NCBI GenBank assembly: GCA_937894065.1
Contig: CALCST010000012.1
Span: forward strand, 1-61,227
Length of the DNA: 61,227 nt
Source of the DNA: an uncultured Parabacteroides sp.
GTDB taxonomy: Bacteria > Bacteroidota > Bacteroidia > Bacteroidales > Tannerellaceae
Direction of reading: 5' to 3'
Positions 1 through 6,814 of the stretch are shown here, in pieces (position 1 is the first letter of the stretch; each line of letters begins with the position of its first letter). A program made the translations under genes and the position numbers. The notes beneath the pieces were generated by a model that saw nothing but the letters and a program-made list of their open reading frames with translations, did no database searches and had not been told where the DNA came from.

Positions 1-13
1 AGACATAACAAAA

Positions 14-43
14 CCCCGAAAGTTTTTTGTCTAACTTTCGGGG
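14..43 (-). terminator. Terminator hairpin after the DUF1080 gene
   Basis: CCCCGAAAGTT (14-24) and AACTTTCGGGG (33-43) form a perfect 11-bp stem with an 8-nt loop. Read on the minus strand it is followed by a T-run (TTTTGTT), so it should end the transcript of the minus-strand DUF1080 gene that stops at 110. Confidence 0.75.
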
Positions 44-58
44 TGCATGTCATTTTTC

Positions 59-102
59 AAAAAACATCGGCAACTTTCTGAAAAAACATCGGCAGCTTTT
101 TT
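59..102. repeat. Two-copy 22-bp direct repeat
   Basis: ACATCGGCA followed by A or G and CTTT occurs at 64 and again at 86, exactly 22 bp apart, each preceded by an A-run. It lies between the DUF1080 stop codon and its terminator. The period matches the longer arrays elsewhere in the window, but there are only two units and no clear palindromic core. Confidence 0.5.
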
Positions 103-109
103 TCAGAAC

Positions 110-1402
110 TTAAAGTGTTTTAACCTTAAGATTTCTCCATAGAACTTTAATGCCGCCACCATCGTGAATCTGCAAGGCAATTCTTCCTTTGCCTTTACCT
201 ATTTTTTCATCGTTGATGTTTACCATTTCTTCGCCATTGAGCCAAGTCTGAACATTATCGCCCTGGACTTTGATGCGCATAGTGTTCCACTGTCCCTCTT
301 TCAGTATATTTTCTTTTTCGTCAGGAATCTGAACAAGCCAACCGCGTCCGTAAGATTCATAGATTCCGCCAGTGTCATGATTCTTCGGAGCAACTTCAAC
401 CTGCCATCCGTTAACTTTTACGTCTTCTTCAACGAATGAGCGGATAAACACACCTGAGTTACCATCTGCTTCCTGTTTGAATTCTACTGTCAAGTCAAAG
501 TCGTCATAATAATCGCGAGTTGCCAGATATCCGTATTTCTTGTCCGGACCACTTTCGCAAACAAGGTTGTTGTCTTTGTCAACATACCATTTTTCTGTTC
601 CATAAGCTTCCCATCCTGTAAGGTCTTTACCATTGAACAGATTGATTTCTTTTCCTGCCTTTTTAGGAAGTTCTTTTATCTTTATATTTCTGAAAGAAGC
701 AGGATAACCATGGTCCTGAAGGCAGATTACACCTTTCTTGGCAAGACCATATTCAGGAGCGTTAGCCCATTTTCCGCTGTTTTTTCTTTGATGCCAATCA
801 TCACTCCATGCTTCAAATTCCAGGATTTTCTCACCATTAAGCCAGTGCTCAACGTGTCCGTTATCAAATACGATTTTTGAGTTGTTCCACTCGCCTTGAG
901 GATTAACTTTCATCTTTGATTTGTCCGGCAAATACATTGCGTAGTCAACACCAAGTTTTTGCCACTCTTCCAACGGTTCGGCAAAGTTTGGTTCGTCAAT
1001 AAGCTGATATTCCGGACCGGTTACGTAAGGAACTTTATATTGCGGACGTTCTACAACGTGATATAGCATACCGCTGTTACCACCTTTGCTAAGTTTCCAG
1101 TCCCATGACAATTCAAAGTTGTCATATTCTTTATCAGTAACAATATATCCACTTGCGTCGCTTCCGTCTCCTTTAGCCTGTATGCAGCCGTCAACTACGT
1201 GCCAAGGCTCTGTTAGTGTTGTGCCGTTATAATCTCTCCATCCGTTCAGAGTCTTACCATCGAACAGCAGTTGCCATCCGTCAGCAATTTCTTCTTGAGT
1301 AAGAGTGTTTTGCTCAACTGTTGAGCACGAGAAAAGAGAGAAAGATGCAGCAGACAGTGCTAATAATGATGCTGCAGTGCTTTTTTGAATAACTGTAATC
1401 AT
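110..1402 (-). CDS. DUF1080 (3-keto-disaccharide hydrolase family) lipoprotein, two domains
   Basis: A 430-residue predicted lipoprotein. The N-terminus is a hydrophobic signal ending in a lipobox (LFSCS, Cys near residue 26), so it should be anchored in a membrane facing the periplasm or the cell surface. The body holds two copies of the DUF1080 fold. Copy 1 (about 40-240) contains DGKTLNGWRDY and NSGMLYHV; copy 2 (about 250-428) contains NGKDLTGWEAY and NSGVFIRS. Pfam names this family 3-keto-disaccharide hydrolase, and members act on sugars oxidised at C3, usually with Gfo/Idh/MocA dehydrogenases. The duplicated architecture is common in Bacteroidetes. A Tat-exported Gfo/Idh enzyme lies about 13 kb away in this window, a possible functional partner by inference only. 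The exact substrate cannot be read. Confidence 0.85.
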   Translation of the reverse strand: MITVIQKSTAASLLALSAASFSLFSCSTVEQNTLTQEEIADGWQLLFDGKTLNGWRDYNGTTLTEPWHVVDGCIQAKGDGSDASGYIVTDKEYDNFELSWDWKLSKGGNSGMLYHVVERPQYKVPYVTGPEYQLIDEPNFAEPLEEWQKLGVDYAMYLPDKSKMKVNPQGEWNNSKIVFDNGHVEHWLNGEKILEFEAWSDDWHQRKNSGKWANAPEYGLAKKGVICLQDHGYPASFRNIKIKELPKKAGKEINLFNGKDLTGWEAYGTEKWYVDKDNNLVCESGPDKKYGYLATRDYYDDFDLTVEFKQEADGNSGVFIRSFVEEDVKVNGWQVEVAPKNHDTGGIYESYGRGWLVQIPDEKENILKEGQWNTMRIKVQGDNVQTWLNGEEMVNINDEKIGKGKGRIALQIHDGGGIKVLWRNLKVKTL

Positions 1403-1427
1403 AATGAATTGATTTAAGAATTTTCCT

Positions 1428-1459
1428 CAAAAGTATAGCTTTTTATTTCTTGCGACAAA
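1428..1459 (-). promoter_or_regulatory. Bacteroidetes-type promoter of the DUF1080 gene
   Basis: On the minus strand, TTTG (complement of 1456-1459) is followed after 20 bp by TACTTTTG (complement of 1428-1435). This matches the -33 TTTG and -7 TAnnTTTG consensus of Bacteroides promoters. It lies just upstream of the DUF1080 start codon at 1402. Confidence 0.6.
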
Positions 1460-1506
1460 TTGTTTTGATAAAAATAGTTCAAGCTTTAGGTTATGGATTA
1501 CAAAAA

Positions 1507-1563
1507 ACAAGTTGACAAGGGTTTAATTTAAAATTCTAAAATTAAAACACCTTGTCAACTTGT
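1507..1563. terminator. Long hairpin with ACAAGTTGACAAGG arms
   Basis: ACAAGTTGACAAGG (1507-1520) and CCTTGTCAACTTGT (1550-1563) are perfect 14-bp inverted arms around an AT-rich, partly self-complementary loop. The hairpin lies just after the stop of the minus-strand gene that ends at 1594 and probably terminates it. The arm sequence belongs to the dispersed CCTTGTCAACTTGT family seen throughout this window. Confidence 0.6.
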
Positions 1564-1593
1564 CACTAACTTCTAGCCAACATTAATAACTCT

Positions 1594-3594
1594 TTATTTG
1601 ACTAAAACTTTCGCTTTCTTAACTCCAGATTTACTTTGAAGAACAACGAAATAGATTCCTCCTTGCAGATTCGAAACATCTGTTGAGCCGCTTACTTTTG
1701 AGTGATAGCAGCAAGCCCCATTTGCCGTATAAATCCACAAATCGGCTACGCCTTCCATATCAATATAGATAGTTCCCAGACGAGTGTAGATGCGGGCGTC
1801 AACAGTTTGAATAGCTTCATTGGCAACAGTTGATTCTGAATAATAATAATGCTCGCTGCCCATGAACTCCCAGTTTTCAATATCATTTTCCGGAAGAAAA
1901 TAAATCTTGCAAACTTTAGGATTGTCTTCTGTAACTTCTTTTTTGTATGAGTAGTTTACATACCATTGATTATTGTCGGTATCATAATATGCGTCTATTT
2001 GTGTAAGATTTTCTCCATCTGTCTCATATGCATATCTGTATCCGTAAGTCTGAACCCAGCCTCCGGCGTCTTTGCTCCAACTGTATTCCATTTGGGTGTA
2101 ATTGTCGTTGTCTCCTTCATATATTGTTTTATATCCGCTTGAAGCTTCCCATTCCTTGGTTTCATCATTCCAGCTTGAATCCAGGTAGTAATAGCCTCCG
2201 TTTTCCATATCCTCATACTCATGTTTTGTTTTGTAAGACAATATCCAATCCTTGCCTTCATCATCCAGGTAATAATAGCTGTAAATATAATTGTCGTTAT
2301 CATCAATATAATCATATTGTGATTTGTATCCTGATGAAAGAATTCCGTTGTCATAATAATTTTGTATTAAAGAAACGGTTCGATACTTCGAGTCGTAAGC
2401 TGTTTCCGAAGAAGCTACTTTCGCTACACGTCTATTCGTTTCAGGATCAACATTAAATGTTTCTGATGAAACAGCCTGTCCTATCTCGTTGTATTTGTAA
2501 TCAGAGCTTGTATAAGAAATATCTTTACTTTCATCATCCTTCCAGATAAGAGTATCCTTCTTATATGATGTTGACGACAAATCGTCTGCCGTATATGCAA
2601 ACGTCTCTATAGTATGGCGGTACACACTTTGATTATCCTGCAAACTCTCATACCGAGTTATTTTGCCGTTTTCATCATAAGCCTGTTTGTTCATATTCCT
2701 TTCATACTCGCTGCCATTCCAATATTTTATCTCATTATAAACGATCTTTCCCTTGTCGTTATATTCGTTGTATTGTCCCTCAATCAGAAAAAGCTTTTCT
2801 TGGCTGGCATTCCATGCAAAAGTTTCATATAATAATTGCCAGCCTTGCGAATTGTATTTATAATTTTTGAAATCTGTGTAATACCACTTTCCGTTCTCGT
2901 TGAGAGTCTGAGTTTCGGAATGAGTTTGCCTGTTTTCCGAATCATATTCATACTTTGATTTGTCGGTAACAGTCAGGACATCATTCCTCAACCGGCTTTG
3001 CTCAATTTTGGTAATGCTTCCGAACGTATTATATTCATAATAATACTGATTGGTGATTTCATCATCCATATAATAGATGTTATACTCTTTCAGTTTATTA
3101 TTATTGTTGTTGTATTCAGAAATCCTTTTATAGTTCAAAATCCATTCAGAACCGTCATGATAAAATTCAGACTCCGTTGTGTTGTTTCCTTTTGCATCAT
3201 ATTCTAAAACATTGCGTCTGCTCAATTCCCAGTCGGAAGAACTCCGGCTATATGTCAGTTGTTCCGACACTTTTCCTATTTCGTTATAGCTATAAATTGT
3301 TTTATAAACTAACGCATCGTTGTTGTCATAACTGATTATGCTATCCAGTTTCATGGCTTCAGCAGTGGCACGCAAAGAGGCATCACTTACTGCAGGCAGA
3401 TGCATCTGAGCTTCAGAGTTGCGCACAACAGGCATCTGCGGCTTAATCATTGCTTTGAGCGGTTTTTCAAACTGATTTTTGCCGTACATTGACATGTGCA
3501 ACGTGTGGTTGTTGTCAGCAGGTGTTTGGGCTGACAGTGCTATTGTGCACGAAGAGATAGCCCAGATGGTGAGGTTCAAGTACAATTGTTTCAT
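1594..3594 (-). CDS. Secreted Tyr-rich repeat protein with T9SS sorting domain
   Basis: A 666-residue secreted protein of unknown function. Residues 1-22 form a signal peptide (cleavage after about ALSA). From about residue 80 to 590 the sequence is built from repeated units rich in Tyr, Asp and Asn, of the kind YNEIGKV, EYDAKGNNT and YKYNSQGW, each with a Tyr-X-Asp/Asn start and a Gly-turn. They resemble YD-type or DUF3836-like repeats. The last 75 or so residues (DARIYTRLGTIYIDM to GIYFVVLQSKSGVKKAKVLVK) look like a type A T9SS C-terminal sorting domain, which would direct the protein through the outer membrane to the surface. It stands alone between terminator hairpins. Binding or adhesion is plausible but not shown by the sequence. 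Confidence 0.75.
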   Translation of the reverse strand: MKQLYLNLTIWAISSCTIALSAQTPADNNHTLHMSMYGKNQFEKPLKAMIKPQMPVVRNSEAQMHLPAVSDASLRATAEAMKLDSIISYDNNDALVYKTIYSYNEIGKVSEQLTYSRSSSDWELSRRNVLEYDAKGNNTTESEFYHDGSEWILNYKRISEYNNNNNKLKEYNIYYMDDEITNQYYYEYNTFGSITKIEQSRLRNDVLTVTDKSKYEYDSENRQTHSETQTLNENGKWYYTDFKNYKYNSQGWQLLYETFAWNASQEKLFLIEGQYNEYNDKGKIVYNEIKYWNGSEYERNMNKQAYDENGKITRYESLQDNQSVYRHTIETFAYTADDLSSTSYKKDTLIWKDDESKDISYTSSDYKYNEIGQAVSSETFNVDPETNRRVAKVASSETAYDSKYRTVSLIQNYYDNGILSSGYKSQYDYIDDNDNYIYSYYYLDDEGKDWILSYKTKHEYEDMENGGYYYLDSSWNDETKEWEASSGYKTIYEGDNDNYTQMEYSWSKDAGGWVQTYGYRYAYETDGENLTQIDAYYDTDNNQWYVNYSYKKEVTEDNPKVCKIYFLPENDIENWEFMGSEHYYYSESTVANEAIQTVDARIYTRLGTIYIDMEGVADLWIYTANGACCYHSKVSGSTDVSNLQGGIYFVVLQSKSGVKKAKVLVK

Positions 3595-3877
3595 AATAAT
3601 AATATTTAAGTTGTAAGTAAATTGAATCGTGTTGTGATTATTTTGTCGTAATTAATGCTGTTAAGATAGTAAATTTATTTAAAACGATATGTTTTTCATT
3701 TCTTTTTTATATTTTATTGATGTGAGATTCTGTTTGGATCTTGGACTATGGCTTGTATTTATTTTTTGAGGGGAAATTAAATTTATTATATCCTTGTTTG
3801 ATATACGGGTTATTATTTTTATATTCGTCAATAATGTTTATTATCAAAAATAAGAATGTTATTAAATCTATGAAGGT

Positions 3878-4453
3878 ATGAAAAAAATAGCCATTTTTGC
3901 TTCTGGTGCCGGAACTAATGCAGAAAACATCATACGATATTTTGCCAACGACGAAAGGATAAAAGTCGTTATTGTTTTGTCAAACAATCAGAAAGCCGGT
4001 GTGCATGCACGTGTGAATGCCTTAGGTGTGCCTTCGTTTGTATTTACACGTGATGAATTTGCCGAAGGAACACCAATTGTAGATATATTGGCAGAATATG
4101 AAGTGGATTTCATTGTGCTTGCAGGTTTTATGTGTTTTGTGTCGGAGCCGCTTCAGAAAGCATTTTCCGGTCGTATTGTCAATATACATCCTTCGTTGCT
4201 ACCGAAGTTCGGAGGAAAAGGAATGTATGGAATGCATGTGCATGAGGCGGTGGTGAAATCTGGCGAAAAGGAATCGGGCATTACTATACATTATATAAAT
4301 GAGCACTACGACGAGGGCGCTATTATTTTTCAGGCTTCATGTCCGGTGCTTCCTAATGACACACCTGAAGATTTGGCTGCGAGAGTACATGCTTTGGAGT
4401 ATGAGTATTATCCGAAGGTGGTTGAGGAGATTTTGGGAAAAGTAAGGAGTTGA
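3878..4453 (+). CDS. purN: Phosphoribosylglycinamide formyltransferase
   Basis: GAR transformylase (191 aa), which transfers a formyl group from 10-formyl-THF to glycinamide ribonucleotide in de novo purine synthesis, in the cytoplasm. The N-terminus IAIFASGAGTNAENI is the family phosphate/GAR-binding motif. The block NIHPSLLPKFGGKGMYG carries the catalytic Asn-His pair, and HYDEGAIIFQ carries the conserved Asp of the active site. Length is normal for bacterial PurN. It starts a run of plus-strand housekeeping genes (lpxK and thiL follow), although lpxK has its own promoter. Confidence 0.95.
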   Translation: MKKIAIFASGAGTNAENIIRYFANDERIKVVIVLSNNQKAGVHARVNALGVPSFVFTRDEFAEGTPIVDILAEYEVDFIVLAGFMCFVSEPLQKAFSGRIVNIHPSLLPKFGGKGMYGMHVHEAVVKSGEKESGITIHYINEHYDEGAIIFQASCPVLPNDTPEDLAARVHALEYEYYPKVVEEILGKVRS

Positions 4454-4494
4454 GGAGAAAAAACTTGTTTCCTGTAGCCTTGTCAACTTGTTTC
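4452..4494. repeat. Dispersed CCTTGTCAACTTGT repeat, purN-lpxK gap
   Basis: A member of the dispersed family. CCTTGTCAACTTGT is at 4478-4491, preceded by ACTTGTTTCCTGTAG, which is closely matched in the copy near 29.45 kb. It sits in the short purN-lpxK gap, directly upstream of the lpxK promoter. Confidence 0.6.
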
Positions 4495-4500
4495 TTACTC

Positions 4501-4531
4501 CTTGATATTCTCCAATAGATTTGTACCTTTG
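4501..4531 (+). promoter_or_regulatory. Promoter of lpxK
   Basis: CTTG (4501-4504), a 19-bp spacer, then TACCTTTG (4524-4531), a perfect TAnnTTTG -7 box. The lpxK ATG follows 20 bp downstream, so the 5' leader would be very short. Confidence 0.6.
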
Positions 4532-4551
4532 CAAAGAAAAGAGCGTATCCG

Positions 4552-5634
4552 ATGAGATTATTGTCAGCATTGTTATTCCCGATATCAGTTTTATATGGAA
4601 CAGTGACATTTGTAAGAAACAAGATGTTTGACTGTGGTATATTGCCGTCTGAGAAATTCGATGTACCGGTGATATGTGTCGGTAATCTGAGCATTGGAGG
4701 AACAGGTAAAACACCACATACGGAATATTTGGCGCGGCTGTTGTCTGCACGTTACCGAGTGGCAGTGCTGAGCAGAGGATATAAGCGAAAGAGCAAAGGC
4801 TTTGTGCTTGCCGACGAAAGGATAACGGCAAGAGAATTGGGTGACGAGCCGTATCAGATAAGGAGGAAATTCCCTGATATCAAAGTTGCCGTGGATGCGG
4901 ACAGGCGGAATGGAATAACCCGACTGATGCAACTGCCAGATGAGGAAAAACCGGAAGTTATAATTCTGGACGACGCTTTTCAGCACAGATACGTAAAGCC
5001 GACATTGTCTTTGTTGCTTACTGATTGCAACAAATTATACACATCGGACTATGTGCTGCCTGCCGGACGACTTCGGGAATGGAAAAGCGGATCTTCGAGG
5101 GCAGATATTATAATCGTTACGAAATGCAAGGCGGATATAAGTGATGAGGAACGCAAAAATATACTGAGGCAAATATCTCCATCGAAGAACCAACGTGTGT
5201 TTTTTACTTATATAAATTATGGCGAATTACTTCCGGTTTTTGGAGAGAGTTGTGACACATCTGTGAATTTTATATGCGGAAATCCGGAAGTTCTTCTTTT
5301 GACGGGTATAGCTAATCCCTTTCCTTTGAAGAATAAGGTGGAAGAATTTTCCTCAAATATAGAAGTGTTCTCTTTTCCGGATCATCATGACTTTTCGGAA
5401 GCTGATATTCGTAGCGTTGAGAATCGTTTGAAGGCAGGAAAGGATAACAGGAAAATTGTGGTGACTACTGAGAAAGATGCAGTGCGTCTGCTTGTCAACT
5501 CTTATTTATCGGACGAGTATAAAGGCCTTTTTTATTATCTTCCGATAAAGATTGATTTTTGCGGTGGAGAAGCAGAGGATTTTGACAAGATTATTTTAAA
5601 TAAAGTAGTTAAGAATAATATTCTTGTTTGCTGA
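4552..5634 (+). CDS. lpxK: Tetraacyldisaccharide 4'-kinase
   Basis: Lipid A 4'-kinase (360 aa), which phosphorylates the lipid A disaccharide on the inner face of the cytoplasmic membrane. The N-terminal stretch LLSALLFPISVLYGTVTF is the single membrane helix usual in LpxK. The P-loop is VGNLSIGGTGKTP (about residues 43-55), and the typical blocks YKRKSKGF, LDDAFQHR and FPDHHDF follow. The chosen ATG lies 20 bp after a good TAnnTTTG box. It is followed by thiL after a 50-bp gap. Confidence 0.95.
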   Translation: MRLLSALLFPISVLYGTVTFVRNKMFDCGILPSEKFDVPVICVGNLSIGGTGKTPHTEYLARLLSARYRVAVLSRGYKRKSKGFVLADERITARELGDEPYQIRRKFPDIKVAVDADRRNGITRLMQLPDEEKPEVIILDDAFQHRYVKPTLSLLLTDCNKLYTSDYVLPAGRLREWKSGSSRADIIIVTKCKADISDEERKNILRQISPSKNQRVFFTYINYGELLPVFGESCDTSVNFICGNPEVLLLTGIANPFPLKNKVEEFSSNIEVFSFPDHHDFSEADIRSVENRLKAGKDNRKIVVTTEKDAVRLLVNSYLSDEYKGLFYYLPIKIDFCGGEAEDFDKIILNKVVKNNILVC

Positions 5635-5684
5635 AACATTGTCAACTTCTCAACTAAGAAAACGTTTTGAATAACATACAATAT

Positions 5685-6716
5685 ATGGCTAAAAGAACAG
5701 AAATAGCAACATTGGGCGAGTTTGGTTTGATTCGCCATTTGACAGAAAATATTGAGTTGAAGAACAGTAGTACGCTTAAAGGCGTTGGCGATGATGCGGC
5801 TGTTCTGGACTATAAGGACAAGCAAGTTTTGGTTACTACGGACTTGCTGCTTGAAGGCGTGCATTTCGATTTGATGTATGTTCCTTTGAAACATCTTGGA
5901 TATAAATCGGCTGTAGTGAATTTCTCAGACATATATGCGATGAACGGACAGCCAAAACAGATAACAGTTTCAATAGGTATTTCCAAGAGATTCTCTATTG
6001 AGGATATGGAAGAACTTTACAGCGGAATCCGCCTTGCATGTGATGTTTATGGTGTGGATCTTGTTGGCGGTGACACTTCTGCGTCGTTGACAGGACTGAG
6101 CATCAGTATTACTTGTATTGGTGAAGGTGAAAAGGGTAAAGTGGTTTACCGTAATGGAGCACGCGATACGGATTTGATATGTGTGTCCGGTGATTTTGGC
6201 GCAGCATATATGGGATTGCAATTGCTGGAACGCGAAAAGAAAGTTTTCAACGGAGAAAAAGATTTCACTCCTGATTTTTCAGGAAAAGAATATTTGCTGG
6301 AACGCCAGTTGAAACCGGAAGCCCGCAAGGATATAATTGAAATGTTGCGTAATTCCGGAGTTCAGCCAACGGCGATGATGGACGTGTCGGACGGTCTTTC
6401 TTCGGAACTTCTTCACATATCTAAGGAAAGCAATGTGGGATGCAGAATTTATGAAGACAGAATTCCTATAGATTATCAGACAGCGGTGATGGCTGAGCAG
6501 TTTAATATGAATCTTGTTACTGCCGCGCTTAATGGTGGTGAAGATTATGAACTGCTGTTTACTGTTCCATTGACAGACCATGAGAAGGTGTCAGAAATGA
6601 ATGGTGTGAAAGTTATCGGCCATGTTACAAAACCTGAACTTGGTAATTATCTGGTTGGACGTGACGGTGGAGAAGTTGAGTTGAGAGCACAGGGCTGGAA
6701 TTCGTTGGAAAGTTAA
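5685..6716 (+). CDS. thiL: Thiamine-monophosphate kinase
   Basis: ThiL phosphorylates thiamine monophosphate to thiamine diphosphate in the cytoplasm, the last step of TPP synthesis. I take the ATG at 5685 (MAKRTEIATLGEFGL, 343 aa) rather than the in-frame TTG at 5667, since the family starts about ten residues before the GEFGLI motif. Visible motifs are GDDAAVLDY (ATP/Mg-binding Asp pair), TTDLLLEGVHFD, NFSDIYAMNG, VGGDTSASL, MDVSDGLSSELLHI and GGEDYELLFT, all typical of the AIR synthase-like fold. It ends before a hairpin shared with the convergent C10 protease gene. No TPP riboswitch is seen upstream. Confidence 0.95.
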   Translation: MAKRTEIATLGEFGLIRHLTENIELKNSSTLKGVGDDAAVLDYKDKQVLVTTDLLLEGVHFDLMYVPLKHLGYKSAVVNFSDIYAMNGQPKQITVSIGISKRFSIEDMEELYSGIRLACDVYGVDLVGGDTSASLTGLSISITCIGEGEKGKVVYRNGARDTDLICVSGDFGAAYMGLQLLEREKKVFNGEKDFTPDFSGKEYLLERQLKPEARKDIIEMLRNSGVQPTAMMDVSDGLSSELLHISKESNVGCRIYEDRIPIDYQTAVMAEQFNMNLVTAALNGGEDYELLFTVPLTDHEKVSEMNGVKVIGHVTKPELGNYLVGRDGGEVELRAQGWNSLES

Positions 6717-6741
6717 AACAGAATGAAAAGTTAAAAAATAG

Positions 6742-6788
6742 ACGAGTTGACAAGGCTTGATATTTATTCAATTTCCTTGTCAACTCGT
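6742..6788. terminator. Bidirectional hairpin between thiL and the C10 protease
   Basis: ACGAGTTGACAAGG (6742-6755) pairs with CCTTGTCAACTCGT (6775-6788), a perfect 14-bp stem. It is the family ACAAGTTGACAAGG stem with one compensated base-pair change (A-T to G-C). It lies between the ends of two convergent genes and is followed by a T-run on the plus strand, so it can terminate in both directions. Confidence 0.7.
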
Positions 6789-6814
6789 TTCTTTTTTATG
6801 GGGCTACCAAGATG

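Noticed and set aside
3595..3877. Hidden gene or repeat in the gap before purN
   Set aside because: No coding frame, array or stable inverted repeat could be seen in these 283 bp.
5535..5684. TTG start of thiL at 5667
   Set aside because: It adds six residues not typical of ThiL, and a good ATG is at 5685.
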